Positions 8,642 through 17,795 of a stretch of 64,000 nt of DNA are shown here, piece after piece (positions within the stretch are counted from its first letter, which is position 1; each line of letters begins with the position of its first letter). The position numbers were made by a program, and so were the translations under genes. Below the pieces are notes generated by a model. It searched no databases. It was not told the origin of the DNA and saw nothing but the letters and a program-made list of their open reading frames with translations. Source of the DNA: Sphingomonas nostoxanthinifaciens (GTDB lineage Bacteria; Pseudomonadota; Alphaproteobacteria; Sphingomonadales; Sphingomonadaceae); the NCBI RefSeq assembly GCF_019930585.1, contig NZ_CP082839.1:2600001-2664000 (forward strand), in the 5' to 3' direction.

Positions 8642-9550
8642 ATGGATCGCCTGCGCGCCTTCGAGGTTTTTGCGACCGTGGTGGCGCGCGGCAGCTTTGC
8701 CCGCGCCGCCGATACGCTCGCGACATCGCCGGCCAACGTCACCCGTTACGTGTCCGAGCTTGAGGCGCATCTCGGCACCCGGCTGCTCCATCGCACCTCG
8801 CGCCGGGTCTCGCTCACCGAGGCCGGAGAGGCGCTGTACGAGCGCGCGCGGACGATCATCGACGACGTGGCCGAGGCGGAAGCCGCCGCCACCGCGCGTG
8901 CCGCGGGGGCGCGCGGGCGCCTTCGCATCAACGCGCCGCTCGTGTTCGGCATTCGCCATCTCGCCCCCCTCTGGCCGCGTTTCATGGCGATCCATCCCGA
9001 GGTGGAACTCGACATCGCGCTGACCGACCGCGTGGTCGACATCGTGGAAGAGGGCTACGATCTGGGCATCCGCATTTCGCGCGGCGGTTCGCAGGCCTAT
9101 GTGTCGCGCAAGCTGGCGACCTCCCGTAACATCCTCTGCGCTTCACCCGGCTATCTCGCGAGGCATGGCGCGCCGCACGATCCGGAAGCCCTCGCCGACC
9201 ACGGTTGCGTGATCTACGGCTATGCTCCGGAACCGGACGTCTGGACCTTCCTCGACCAGGACGGGCGCGAGCGCCGCGTTCGCGTCGGTGTCCGGCTACG
9301 CACGAACAGTGGCGACACGGCGCGTTCGGTCGCCCTTGCCGGCGAAGCGATCACCTGGCAGCCAAGTTTCCTCATCGGCGACGATCTGCGCAGCGGCGCG
9401 CTCGTCGCCTTGCTCCCCGGCTTCAGCCTGCCGGACATCGACATCCTCGCGCTTTACGCCAGTCGCCGCCATCTCTCGGCCAAAGTAAGGCTGATGGTCG
9501 ATTTTCTGAGCGAGGCGTTTCGTGGAACGCCCTCCTGGGAACGGACGTAA
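8642..9550 (+). CDS. LysR family transcriptional regulator
   Basis: 302 residues. The N-terminal winged helix-turn-helix is clear (GSFARAADTLATSPANVTRY, then LGTRLLHRTSRRVSLTEAG). A periplasmic-binding-protein-like effector domain follows (RLRINAPLVFGIRHLAPLWP). The ATG at 8642 is preferred over the one at 8594 because AAGGATGAG sits upstream and the earlier start lies inside the candidate operator. It is divergent from the SDR pseudogene, the classic arrangement for a LysR protein and its target. The effector is unknown. Confidence 0.9.
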   Translation: MDRLRAFEVFATVVARGSFARAADTLATSPANVTRYVSELEAHLGTRLLHRTSRRVSLTEAGEALYERARTIIDDVAEAEAAATARAAGARGRLRINAPLVFGIRHLAPLWPRFMAIHPEVELDIALTDRVVDIVEEGYDLGIRISRGGSQAYVSRKLATSRNILCASPGYLARHGAPHDPEALADHGCVIYGYAPEPDVWTFLDQDGRERRVRVGVRLRTNSGDTARSVALAGEAITWQPSFLIGDDLRSGALVALLPGFSLPDIDILALYASRRHLSAKVRLMVDFLSEAFRGTPSWERT

Positions 9551-9611
9551 CCGCCACATTGTGGGTTGAGGGGGTCGGCTTCCGCTGCCGAACGCTCTAG
9601 CGTGGGATGAG

Positions 9612-12539
9612 ATGAAGACCGTCCGTATCATTTGCTCGGTTGGCATCCTCCTGTTGGCATCGGTGGTCGCGGCTCTGTGGTGGTCGCGCATGCGCGTGGC
9701 GACCGCGATCGTCGATCGCAGGCTGGCCGCCGCCGGGGTCGGCGGCAGCTACCGGATCACGCGCATCGGCCCGTTCCTCGAGCGGATGGAAGATGTCCGC
9801 ATCGGCGACCCGGCGCATCCCGATCTGATTGCGCGGCGGATCGACGTCGCGATCGGCTATAGCCTCCGCGGCCCGCACGTGAGCGGCGTCGCGGTCGACG
9901 GAGCGCGGTTGCGCGCGACGCTCAAGCCCGATGGGCTCCATCTCGGGGCGCTGGACCGCCTGATGCCGCGATCCTCGCGCGGCGGCGCGGCGATGCCCGA
10001 TCTCGGGGTGGCGATATCCGACGGACGGCTGGCGCTCGAAACGCCGAACGGCAGTCTCGATGTCGCGTTGCAGGGTCAGGGCAATCCGGCCCGGCGGTTC
10101 CGGGGCACGGCAAAGGTCGAGGCGCAGGCGCTGCGCCTCGCCTCCTGCGCGCTCGGCCGAACCGAGGCGACGATGGCGATCGCGGTCGACCAGGGCGAGC
10201 CGCGCACGCGCGGGATCGTCGCGATCGGCACGGTCGCCTGCCCCGGCGTCCGGCTCGGTGCGGGGAGCGCGCGGGTGGATGCAGCGTCGAACCCGGCCTT
10301 CGATCGCGTCGCGCTCACCGCAGGGCTCGACGGGTTCGGCGGCTCTGCCGGCCCAAGCCGCTTCGCCGCCATTGACGGCCCGGTCGGCGCGAGCGGCATG
10401 CTCGGCAAGCTGGGCGTCACGGCGCGGCTGGGGGTCGACCATTTCGCAACGCCGATTCTGTCCCGCAGGCTGGCCGCAGCCGGATCGTTGCCGCAGGGCC
10501 TGCCGATCACCCCGGCCGTCCAGCGGGCGCAGCGGGCGTTCGTGCAGTTGCTGAGCGATGCGCGCGCCGAGGCACGGGTGGATGCGGCGATCACCGGCGA
10601 ACAGGTCGCGGTGCGCCTGCGTGAGGCATCGCTTCAGACAGCCGCTGGTTCGCTCGGCATAGCCGAGCGCGGCGGTATCGCGTGGGGCCAGGCAGGCTGG
10701 CAGGCGGACGGCGACATCAGCCTTCGCGGCACCGAGCTTCCGACGGCGGATTTCCGGTTGCGCCAGGCTGCCCCCGGCGCACGTCTGACTGCCATTGGCC
10801 AGATTGCGCCCTACGGTGTCGGCGCATCGCAGCTCGCTCTGCCGGCCGCCCGACTGGATTGGGACCGGAAGCGTGTCCGCTTCGACATCGACGCCGTGAT
10901 CGACGGGCCGATTGGCGGCGGTTTCGTCGCGGGTCTCGACCTGCCGTTGCAGGGGACGATCTCCGACGACGGTGCTTTTCTCGTCGGTCAGGGGTGCCAG
11001 CCCGTCGGCTTCCGCGCGCTGAGACTGGCTGGCTTCAGCTTCGGCGCAGCGCGGACGACATTGTGCGGTCGGCCGTTATTCGCCGGGAGTGCGGGCACGC
11101 TGGACGCGACGACCGGGCCGATCCAATTGGCCGGACGCACTGCAGGCGGCGAGCGCGTGACGCTCGACATCCAGCGCGCGCATCTGTCCGAACGCGGGTT
11201 CGAAGCGGACGCGCTCGCTGCCGAGCTGGGCGACAGCCGATTGCGGATCGCCACTCTCACCGGCACTTTGGGCGGCACGATCAGCGGCGACTATTCCGGC
11301 GCGGAAGGCGCCATCGCCCACGTCCCGCTGCTCCTGTCCGAAGGTGTGGGCAAATGGACGCTCGCCGACGGGTCGCTCGACCTCGCCGGCAGCCTCCGGG
11401 TCGCCGATGCCGCGGCGAGCCCGCACTTCCTGCCGCTCGTCACCGACGACATGCACCTGACGCTGCGCGACGGAGCGGTCACGGCGAGCGCAATCCTGCG
11501 CGAGCCCAAATCGCGGGTGGAAGTCACCAGCGTATCGCTCAGCCATCGCCTTGCGGACGGGGTCGGCCACGCCGCACTCGCCGTTCCGGGGATCACGTTC
11601 TCGCCCAAGGGGCTTCAGCCGGAGATGCTGACGCCGTTGACGTTGGGCGTGATCGCCAACGTCGCCGGCACCGTCTCGGGCGAGGGGCGGATCGAGTGGT
11701 CGGGCGGCAACGTCAGCAGCACGGGCTCGTTCGGCACCGACAAGCTCGATCTCGCCGCCGCTTTCGGGCCAGTTTCCGGCGTGAAGGGGCGGATCGACTT
11801 CACCGACCTGCTTGGGCTGGTCAGCGCACCCCATCAGGCGCTGACGATCGCCGAGACCAACCCCGGTGTCGCCGTCATCGACGGCGTCGTCCATCTCCAG
11901 CTCGTCGCCGGCAATCGCGTCGCGATCGAGGATGCGCGATGGCCGTTCGCCTCGGGCAGCATCCGCCTCGATCCGGCCACGCTCGATTTCGGCGCCGATG
12001 CCGAACGCCGCCTCACCTTCCGGGTCGACGGGCTCGATGCGGCGTCATTCGTCCAGCAGCTCGATCTTCCCAATCTGGCGGCAAAAGGCAAATTCGACGG
12101 CGTGCTGCCGATGATCTTCGACAGCAACGGCGGACGGATCGAGGGCGGCTCGCTCGTCGCGCGGCCCGGCGGCGGGACGCTCGCTTATGTGGGCGAGCTT
12201 TCCCAGGCCGAGATCGGCACGATGGGCAAGCTGGCGTTCGACGCGCTGAAGGCGATCCGCTATTCCTCGCTCGAGCTTCGTTTCGACGGGCGGCTCGACG
12301 GGGAGATGATCAGTCAGGTCAATTTTACCGGGGTCCGCGAAGCGACGCCCGAACGGAGCCTCCTCGCGCGCATGATCCAGAACCTGCCGTTCCGCTTCAA
12401 CATCCGCATCCGGGCGCCGCTGCGCGGCCTGCTCGGTTCGGCGCGGTCGTACATGGATCCGCGCCTGCTGCTCACCCAGCCCGCGACGCCGACGACCACG
12501 GCCGACGTTCAGCCTCCGGCAAGCGGCCCCGTGCGATGA
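9612..12539 (+). CDS. ydbH: YdbH-family AsmA-like envelope protein
   Basis: 975 residues. An N-terminal membrane anchor (IICSVGILLLASVVAALWW) is followed by a very long, repetitive beta-rich periplasmic region, as in YdbH/TamB/AsmA proteins. These are thought to form a hydrophobic groove bridging inner and outer membranes for phospholipid transport. The C-terminal block (GELSQAEIGTMGKLAFDALK, then IRIRAPLRGLLGSARSYMDP) is characteristic of YdbH. The two downstream genes are the known partners YnbE and YdbL, and the stop overlaps the ynbE start (ATGA). In E. coli, YdbH acts with YnbE redundantly with TamB and YhdP. Confidence 0.9.
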   Translation: MKTVRIICSVGILLLASVVAALWWSRMRVATAIVDRRLAAAGVGGSYRITRIGPFLERMEDVRIGDPAHPDLIARRIDVAIGYSLRGPHVSGVAVDGARLRATLKPDGLHLGALDRLMPRSSRGGAAMPDLGVAISDGRLALETPNGSLDVALQGQGNPARRFRGTAKVEAQALRLASCALGRTEATMAIAVDQGEPRTRGIVAIGTVACPGVRLGAGSARVDAASNPAFDRVALTAGLDGFGGSAGPSRFAAIDGPVGASGMLGKLGVTARLGVDHFATPILSRRLAAAGSLPQGLPITPAVQRAQRAFVQLLSDARAEARVDAAITGEQVAVRLREASLQTAAGSLGIAERGGIAWGQAGWQADGDISLRGTELPTADFRLRQAAPGARLTAIGQIAPYGVGASQLALPAARLDWDRKRVRFDIDAVIDGPIGGGFVAGLDLPLQGTISDDGAFLVGQGCQPVGFRALRLAGFSFGAARTTLCGRPLFAGSAGTLDATTGPIQLAGRTAGGERVTLDIQRAHLSERGFEADALAAELGDSRLRIATLTGTLGGTISGDYSGAEGAIAHVPLLLSEGVGKWTLADGSLDLAGSLRVADAAASPHFLPLVTDDMHLTLRDGAVTASAILREPKSRVEVTSVSLSHRLADGVGHAALAVPGITFSPKGLQPEMLTPLTLGVIANVAGTVSGEGRIEWSGGNVSSTGSFGTDKLDLAAAFGPVSGVKGRIDFTDLLGLVSAPHQALTIAETNPGVAVIDGVVHLQLVAGNRVAIEDARWPFASGSIRLDPATLDFGADAERRLTFRVDGLDAASFVQQLDLPNLAAKGKFDGVLPMIFDSNGGRIEGGSLVARPGGGTLAYVGELSQAEIGTMGKLAFDALKAIRYSSLELRFDGRLDGEMISQVNFTGVREATPERSLLARMIQNLPFRFNIRIRAPLRGLLGSARSYMDPRLLLTQPATPTTTADVQPPASGPVR

Positions 12540-12766
12540 AGGCTGCATGCTTGACGCTGACGCGTTCGGATGCGAGCCCATGGGGCGTGATGCGCTGGTT
12601 TACCCTCGGTTTCGGTCTGGCATTGGCAGGATGCGTGACGGTGAAGGCTCCCGACAAACCGATCGAGATCAACCTCAACATCAGCGTCAAGCAGGAGGTC
12701 GTCGTCAGCCTGAAGAAGGATGCCGAGGACTTCGTCAACAGCAACCCGGATCTGTTCCCGAAATGA
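12536..12766 (+). CDS. ynbE: YnbE-family outer-membrane lipoprotein
   Basis: 76 residues from the ATG that overlaps the ydbH stop; an internal ATG at 12590 would give 58, closer to the E. coli length. The lipobox LALAGC marks a lipoprotein. The short mature part contains PIEINLNISVKQEVVVSLKK, the amphipathic segment typical of YnbE, and ends NSNPDLFPK. In E. coli it is reported to stack on YdbH and complete the intermembrane bridge at the outer membrane. It is coupled by ATGA overlaps to the genes on both sides. Confidence 0.88.
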   Translation: MKAACLTLTRSDASPWGVMRWFTLGFGLALAGCVTVKAPDKPIEINLNISVKQEVVVSLKKDAEDFVNSNPDLFPK

Positions 12767-13146
12767 CGAACCGCAACCCTCTCCTGATCGCCCTCGCCTC
12801 GCTGGCGATGCTGACGCTGACGGCCCCCGTCGCCGCCCAGATGGACAATGAGGTCGAGGCCGCATTGGACAATGGCGCGGTAGGCGAGCAGGCCGACGGC
12901 TATCTCGGCTTCGCCCGCGCGCCGGTGCCGGGGCTGAAGGCGAAAGTGGACGCGATCAACATCAAGCGGCGCGAGGGCTATACCCGCGTCGCCCAGGCGA
13001 AGAACGTGCCGATCGAGGCGTTCGCCGCGTCGATCGGCTGTCACACGCTCGCCGGGCTGAGGACGGGCCGTGCGTATAGCGTCAGCGGCGCGTGGGCGAC
13101 TAAGGGTTCGGCGGCGATCACGCTCCCCGCGCAATGCGGCGGCTGA
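12763..13146 (+). CDS. ydbL: YdbL-family (DUF1318) periplasmic protein
   Basis: 127 residues with a signal peptide ending PVAAQ. The mature domain matches YdbL: GEQADGYLGFARAP, then KVDAINIKRREGYTRVAQAK and a C-terminal stretch with two Cys residues (IGCHTL, PAQCGG) that may form a disulfide. YdbL is encoded with YdbH and YnbE across proteobacteria and is proposed to modulate assembly of the bridge. The start ATG overlaps the ynbE stop. Confidence 0.88.
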   Translation: MTNRNPLLIALASLAMLTLTAPVAAQMDNEVEAALDNGAVGEQADGYLGFARAPVPGLKAKVDAINIKRREGYTRVAQAKNVPIEAFAASIGCHTLAGLRTGRAYSVSGAWATKGSAAITLPAQCGG

Positions 13147-13159
13147 TTTCGGTTCGAGC

Positions 13160-13192
13160 CAAACGCTTTTCGTAGGACTTCATGAGCGTTTG
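13160..13192. terminator. Possible hairpin between convergent ydbL and RNase HI-like genes
   Basis: CAAACGCT (13160-13167) and AGCGTTTG (13185-13192) can form an 8-base-pair stem with a 17-base loop, placed between the two convergent stop codons. There is no following T-run and the loop is long, so termination is uncertain. Confidence 0.3.
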
Positions 13193-13200
13193 TCGGCGCG

Positions 13201-13584
13201 TCACGGGTGACCGCGTCGCGCCAGCGCGATGCCCGCAAGGTTCTTCGATCGGGCGACCTGCTTCAGCGTGACGTGGGGTATCGCCGCCACGGCATCGCGG
13301 AACGCCGCGAGATGCGGTTGGAGATGTGCGCTGCGGCAACGCTGGCGACCTGCCGCCTGGGCGACCACCAAGGCGGAATCGCCGACGAACAGGGCGTCCG
13401 TCACCCCGGCAGCGCAGGCCAGTTCCACCGCATAACGGAGCGCGAGCCACTCGGCCTCGTTATTGTCCCCACTGCCGAGATCGCACCGATAGTGCGCCTC
13501 GCCATGGCTCACGACCATGATCTCCATCGGGCCCGGATTGGGCTGGCAACCTCCGTCGAAAAAGAAGGTGGGGCGCCGGATCAT
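13201..13584 (-). CDS. RNase HI-like protein with incomplete active site
   Basis: 127 residues with the RNase H fold. Three of four acidic residues are visible: FFDGGCQPNPGP (D10), NNEAEWLAL (E45) and FVGDSALVV (D69). The family's final motif is normally R-x-x-N-x-x-A-D-x-L-A; here the C-terminus reads RSKNLAGIALA, with Gly118 where the fourth Asp belongs. Stand-alone proteins of this type degrade RNA in RNA:DNA hybrids. Loss of the last Asp often weakens, but need not abolish, activity. No neighbour suggests a reverse transcriptase or mobile element. Confidence 0.75.
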   Translation of the reverse strand: MIRRPTFFFDGGCQPNPGPMEIMVVSHGEAHYRCDLGSGDNNEAEWLALRYAVELACAAGVTDALFVGDSALVVAQAAGRQRCRSAHLQPHLAAFRDAVAAIPHVTLKQVARSKNLAGIALARRGHP

Positions 13585-13732
13585 CCGCCGGCCCTAACGC
13601 TTCGCGCCATTCTTTCCCACCCGCTCGCCGGACCTCGCGGCATGCAATGCCGTCGTTCGGCAAGCGCGGTCGACGCTTGCACTCCCCGGCAACCATCGGC
13701 ACACGGCCAGCCCGTTGCCCGGGAGACAGGAT

Positions 13733-15019
13733 ATGGCGAGCAGCTCGATCGGCCTTGATTTCGGGACGACCAACAGCGTCGTGGCGCTTGGCCGCGACGG
13801 CGCCTCCGATCTGCTCGCGTTCGACACGCCCGACGGCAGCATCCCGATATTCCGCTCGGCGCTCTGCTTCTGGCATGACGACGCGATCAAGAACGGGTTG
13901 GCGTCGGAGGCCGGCCCGTGGGCGATCGCCGAATATCTCGAATATCCGACCGACAGCCGCTTCCTCCAGTCGTTCAAGACGGTCGCGGCGAGCGCAAGCT
14001 TTGAGCGAGCGACGATCTTCGGGAAGCGCTTCGAGTTTGAGGATCTCGGCCGCCTGTTCCTCGATCGGATGACCGGCCATGCCGGTGGCCAGCTCGACTC
14101 CCGGCAGCCGTGCATCGTGGTCGGGCGGCCGGTCGAATATGCCGGTGCGCGGCCTGACGAGGCGCTGGCGCGCAAGCGCTACGACGCGATGTTCAAGGCG
14201 TTCGGCACCGAAATCCATTATGTCTACGAGCCGCTGGGCGCCGCCTACAGCTATGCCGCGCGTCTCGAGGAGCCCGCCACGATCCTCGTCGCAGACTTTG
14301 GCGGCGGCACCAGCGACTTCTCGGTCGTGCGGATCGGTGCGCGGGGCGAGACACCGCGCTGCGTGCCGCTCGCGCACGCCGGCGTCGGCATCGCCGGCGA
14401 CCGCCTCGATTACCGGCTGCTCGACCGGCTCGTCCTGCCGATGCTTGGCAAAGGCAGCCAGTATCGCTCGTTCGACAAGCTGCTGGAAATTCCTGGCACC
14501 TGGTTCAACGACTTCGCCGACTGGTCGCGCCTCGCGCTGATGCGCAACCCGCGGACGATGGCTGAGCTGGACCGCCTTCGCCGCACGGCGGTCGACGGAG
14601 ACGCGATCACCCGCATGATCGCGGTGATCGAGGGCGAGCTGGGCTATCCGCTGTACGAGGCGGTCGGGCAGACCAAGCGCGCCTTGTCGACCGCCGACAC
14701 CGCCGCGTTCCGATTCGAAGGCGGCGGCCTGAAGATCGAAGCGGACGTCGACCGCACAGCATTCGAGGCGTGGATCGCGGCCGATGTCGCGCAGATGGAG
14801 CGTGCGGTCGATCGTGCGCTCGACGCCGCCAGGCTCGACGCAGCCGGCATCGATCGCGTGTTTCTAACCGGAGGAACCTCGCTCGTGCCATGTATTCGTC
14901 GCATCTTCATCGAGCGTTTCGGCGAAGCGAAGATCGAGAGCGGCGGGGAACTGACCTCGATCGCACACGGCCTGGCGCTGATCGGGCTCGAGGACGACGC
15001 CGCGGCCTGGGCCGCCTAG
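13733..15019 (+). CDS. Hsp70 family protein, YegD-like
   Basis: 428 residues, an actin/Hsp70 ATPase fold without the DnaK substrate-binding domain. Visible motifs are phosphate-1 (IGLDFGTTNSVVAL), connect/phosphate-2 (ILVADFGGGTSDFSVVRIG) and the adenosine motif (GIDRVFLTGGTSLVPCIRRI). This length and architecture match E. coli YegD, a putative chaperone of unknown client. The ATG at 13733 follows GGGAGACAGG. The stop TAG interlocks with the stop of the convergent UVR gene on the shared CTAG. No DnaJ or GrpE partner is nearby. Confidence 0.85.
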   Translation: MASSSIGLDFGTTNSVVALGRDGASDLLAFDTPDGSIPIFRSALCFWHDDAIKNGLASEAGPWAIAEYLEYPTDSRFLQSFKTVAASASFERATIFGKRFEFEDLGRLFLDRMTGHAGGQLDSRQPCIVVGRPVEYAGARPDEALARKRYDAMFKAFGTEIHYVYEPLGAAYSYAARLEEPATILVADFGGGTSDFSVVRIGARGETPRCVPLAHAGVGIAGDRLDYRLLDRLVLPMLGKGSQYRSFDKLLEIPGTWFNDFADWSRLALMRNPRTMAELDRLRRTAVDGDAITRMIAVIEGELGYPLYEAVGQTKRALSTADTAAFRFEGGGLKIEADVDRTAFEAWIAADVAQMERAVDRALDAARLDAAGIDRVFLTGGTSLVPCIRRIFIERFGEAKIESGGELTSIAHGLALIGLEDDAAAWAA

Positions 15020-15294
15020 GATCCGCGTCGCCGACGACCGGATGTCAGAAGGTCTGGCTTGGGCGGCGGCGTCCACCCGGACGGCGGCTCCATCCGCTGC
15101 TGGCTGGTCCCAAGGCCCATCGCGCCCGGCCGCTGGCGCATCAATCCGGCGACATCGGCTTCCTCGGCTTCGCCGGCCGTCGCGCCGCCCCTGATCAGGT
15201 TGATCCTGTCGCGCAGCCGCTTGGCCTCCTCGAAATCGAGGTCGCGCGCCGCCGCTTCCATCTTCACGCGTAGCGTCTCGATCGTATCGGTCAT
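15016..15294 (-). CDS. Small protein with a UvrB/UvrC (UVR) motif
   Basis: 92 residues. Residues 8-34 form a UVR coiled-coil motif (LRVKMEAAARDLDFEEAKRL), the element through which UvrB and UvrC contact each other. The rest is proline- and glycine-rich and ends in an Arg-rich tail (SGRRRRGS). It carries no nuclease or helicase domain, so it is not UvrB or UvrC; it could be an adaptor, or could use the motif outside repair as in McsA and ClpC. The ATG at 15294 has GAGGCAGG upstream. Confidence 0.7.
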   Translation of the reverse strand: MTDTIETLRVKMEAAARDLDFEEAKRLRDRINLIRGGATAGEAEEADVAGLMRQRPGAMGLGTSQQRMEPPSGWTPPPKPDLLTSGRRRRGS

Positions 15295-15401
15295 GCCTGC
15301 CTCAACGCGCGTGCGGTCGTTTCGATCGACGGCAGGCATCGCATCCATTCATCGGCCGGTTCGTTGGTCTGATGGCGTCGATGTACGCCAGGGAGAATCG
15401 A

Positions 15402-15605
15402 ATGTTGAAAGCGATCGCCGCTGCCGTGCTCGTCTGCGTGAGCGTTGCCAGTGTTACGCCCGCCGAGGCGCGCGTGTGCCGCAACAGCCACGACAAGCAT
15501 TTCCATTGCCACAAGGTCGTCGCGCCGAGGGTCAATTTGAAGGCGAAGCATCCGGTGAAGGTGGAACGCTGCCGCGGCCAGGTCGGGCGCTTCAATAACT
15601 GCTGA
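15402..15605 (+). CDS. Small secreted His/Cys-rich protein
   Basis: 67 residues. A signal peptide (MLKAIAAAVLVCVSVASVTP, cleaved near AEA) precedes a 45-residue basic mature peptide with a compact CRNSHDKHFHCHK cluster and two more Cys near the C-terminus. The pattern suggests two disulfides or metal binding. GGGAG precedes the ATG at 15402. The family is not recognised beyond resemblance to small exported proteins of sphingomonads. A strong terminator follows at once, so it is probably monocistronic. Confidence 0.6.
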   Translation: MLKAIAAAVLVCVSVASVTPAEARVCRNSHDKHFHCHKVVAPRVNLKAKHPVKVERCRGQVGRFNNC

Positions 15606-15610
15606 ATTGC

Positions 15611-15640
15611 CGGGTGCGGTATCTCACGATGCCGCACCCG
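15611..15640 (+). terminator. Rho-independent-type terminator after the small secreted gene
   Basis: A 12-base-pair stem (CGGGTGCGGTAT with ATGCCGCACCCG, one T-G wobble) closes a 6-base loop and is followed by ATTTCGG. It begins 5 bases after the stop at 15605. The T-run is short. Confidence 0.65.
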
Positions 15641-15836
15641 ATTTCGGCATCAATTGGCTCGATCGCGCGAAGCACTGCCCGTCGTTCAGCGATGACCGGC
15701 CGACTGCCGTTCCGGTATCGAAAATCGCCCAACTGACGAAGACGGAACGGTAAAGCGGTCGGCGGCTCCTGCTTGCCTGCTGGGATGGTGGCCCGACTTG
15801 GGCTATCCTGCGGCGATAACAATAGGAGAGAGAGTC

Positions 15837-17387
15837 GTGGATCAGATCATGCTGGACGCCGCGCCGGACGTCGCCGAAGCGCCGCGGGAGCCCGCGCTGC
15901 GCTCGCCGTTCAAGGCGCGCTACGGCAATTTCATCGGCGGTGCGTTCGTCGATCCGGTCGAGGGTCGCTGGTTCGACAATGTCTCCCCGATCACCGGCGG
16001 CAAGGTCTGCGAGATCGCCCGTTCCGGCGCCGCCGACGTCGAGAAGGCGCTCGACGCCGCGTATGCCGCCAAGGACAGCTGGGGCCGCACCAGCCCCGCC
16101 GAGCGCGCGCTGATCCTCAACCGCATCGCCGATCGGATGGAAGAAAAGCTCGGCATGCTCGCGCTCGCCGAGACGTGGGACAATGGCAAGCCGATCCGCG
16201 AGACGACCGCCGCCGACCTGCCGCTGGCGATCGATCATTTCCGCTACTTCGCCGGCTGCATCCGCGCGCAGGAAGGCGGCATCTCCGAGATCGACCACGA
16301 TACGGTCGCCTATCATTTCCACGAGCCGCTGGGCGTCGTCGGCCAGATCATCCCGTGGAACTTCCCGATCCTGATGGCGGTGTGGAAGCTCGCCCCCGCG
16401 CTCGCCGCGGGCAATTGCGTGGTTATTAAGCCGGCCGAGCAGACTCCGGCCTCGATCATGGTCCTCGCCGAACTGATCGGCGATCTGCTGCCGGCGGGCG
16501 TGCTCAACATCGTCAACGGTTTCGGGCTGGAGGCGGGCAAGCCGCTTGCGTCGAGCCCGCGCATCGCCAAGATCGCCTTCACCGGCGAGACCACCACCGG
16601 CCGCATGATCATGCAATATGCCAGCCAGAATCTGATCCCGGTGACGCTGGAGCTGGGCGGCAAATCGCCCAACATCTTCTTCGCCGACGTCGCGTCCGAG
16701 GATGACGACTTCCTCGACAAGGCGCTCGAGGGCTTCACCATGTTCGCGCTCAACCAGGGCGAGGTCTGCACCTGCCCGAGCCGCGCGCTGGTGCACGAGA
16801 GTATCTACGACCGCTTCATGGAGAAGGCGCTCAAGCGCGTCGAGGCAATCGTCCAGGGCAGCCCGCTCGATCCCGCGACGATGATCGGCGCGCAGGCCTC
16901 GTCCGAGCAATTGGAGAAGATCCTCAGCTATATCGACATCGGCAAGCAGGAAGGCGCCAAGGTGCTGACCGGTGGCAAGCGCGCCGATCGCGGCGGGGCG
17001 CTGAGCGACGGCTATTATGTCGAGCCGACCGTGTTCGAGGGGCATAACCGGATGCGCATCTTCCAGGAGGAGATTTTCGGGCCGGTCCTGTCGGTCACCA
17101 CCTTCAAGGACGATGCCGATGCGCTCGCCATCGCCAACGACACGCTCTACGGCCTCGGCGCGGGCGTGTGGACGCGCGACGGCACGCGCGCCTATCGCTT
17201 CGGCCGTGCGATCCAGGCCGGGCGGGTGTGGACCAACTGCTATCACGCTTACCCCGCGCATGCGGCGTTCGGTGGTTACAAGCAGTCGGGCATCGGGCGC
17301 GAGAACCATCGCATGATGCTCGACCATTATCAGCAGACCAAGAACATGCTGGTCAGCTACAGCCCGAAGAAGCTGGGCTTCTTCTGA
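15837..17387 (+). CDS. NAD(P)-dependent aldehyde dehydrogenase (acetaldehyde/AldB-like)
   Basis: 516 residues of the ALDH superfamily. Visible features are [20 protein letters not shown], the general base Glu272 in [10 protein letters not shown], and catalytic Cys311 in [21 protein letters not shown] and the C-terminal [13 protein letters not shown] follow. It oxidises aldehydes to acids in the cytoplasm. The [11 protein letters not shown] form and the adjacent DUF779 gene are typical of acetaldehyde/short-chain alcohol oxidation enzymes. GTG at 15837 is chosen because AGGAGAGAGAG lies just upstream; ATG at 15849 would be too far from it. The stop overlaps the next start by one base (TGATG). 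Confidence 0.92.
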   Translation: MDQIMLDAAPDVAEAPREPALRSPFKARYGNFIGGAFVDPVEGRWFDNVSPITGGKVCEIARSGAADVEKALDAAYAAKDSWGRTSPAERALILNRIADRMEEKLGMLALAETWDNGKPIRETTAADLPLAIDHFRYFAGCIRAQEGGISEIDHDTVAYHFHEPLGVVGQIIPWNFPILMAVWKLAPALAAGNCVVIKPAEQTPASIMVLAELIGDLLPAGVLNIVNGFGLEAGKPLASSPRIAKIAFTGETTTGRMIMQYASQNLIPVTLELGGKSPNIFFADVASEDDDFLDKALEGFTMFALNQGEVCTCPSRALVHESIYDRFMEKALKRVEAIVQGSPLDPATMIGAQASSEQLEKILSYIDIGKQEGAKVLTGGKRADRGGALSDGYYVEPTVFEGHNRMRIFQEEIFGPVLSVTTFKDDADALAIANDTLYGLGAGVWTRDGTRAYRFGRAIQAGRVWTNCYHAYPAHAAFGGYKQSGIGRENHRMMLDHYQQTKNMLVSYSPKKLGFF

Positions 17388-17767
17388 TGGGTGCGCCGCC
17401 TCGCGTGCGCGCCACCGAGGCGGCGTCGGCCCTGCTTGGCGAGATCGTCGCCGAACATGGGCCGGTCCTGTTCCATCAATCAGGCGGCTGCTGCGACGGC
17501 TCCTCGCCGATGTGCTACCAGCAAGGCGAATTCCTGATCGGCGATCACGACGTGCTGCTCGGCCGTGTCGATCGAATGCCGGTCTATATCGGCGGCCAGC
17601 AGTTCGCGCTGTGGCGGCATACCCAGCTGATCCTCGACGTCGTGCCCGGCCGGGGCGGCATGTTCTCGCTGGATAACGGGCGCGAACGGCGTTTCTTGAC
17701 GCGCTCGCGCGCATTCGACGCCGGTGAACTCGACGCCCTCGACGCGACCGCGCAACCCGTCCCCTGA
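17387..17767 (+). CDS. DUF779 family protein, aldehyde dehydrogenase partner
   Basis: 126 residues. It carries the family's conserved centre, FHQSGGCCDGSSPMCYQ, a Cys-rich segment that could bind metal, and LILDVVPGRGGMFSLDNG further on. DUF779 genes are regularly found beside acetaldehyde-type dehydrogenases; their function is unknown. The start shares one base with the dehydrogenase stop, so the two are surely co-expressed. Confidence 0.88.
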   Translation: MGAPPRVRATEAASALLGEIVAEHGPVLFHQSGGCCDGSSPMCYQQGEFLIGDHDVLLGRVDRMPVYIGGQQFALWRHTQLILDVVPGRGGMFSLDNGRERRFLTRSRAFDAGELDALDATAQPVP

Positions 17768-17795
17768 GGTTGGTCCGGCGCGCATCTGAGTTGCG

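Noticed and set aside
10682..12535. Long alternative plus-strand frame within ydbH
   Set aside because: Only its last 76 codons (ynbE) are real; the rest is Arg-rich and overlaps ydbH in another frame.
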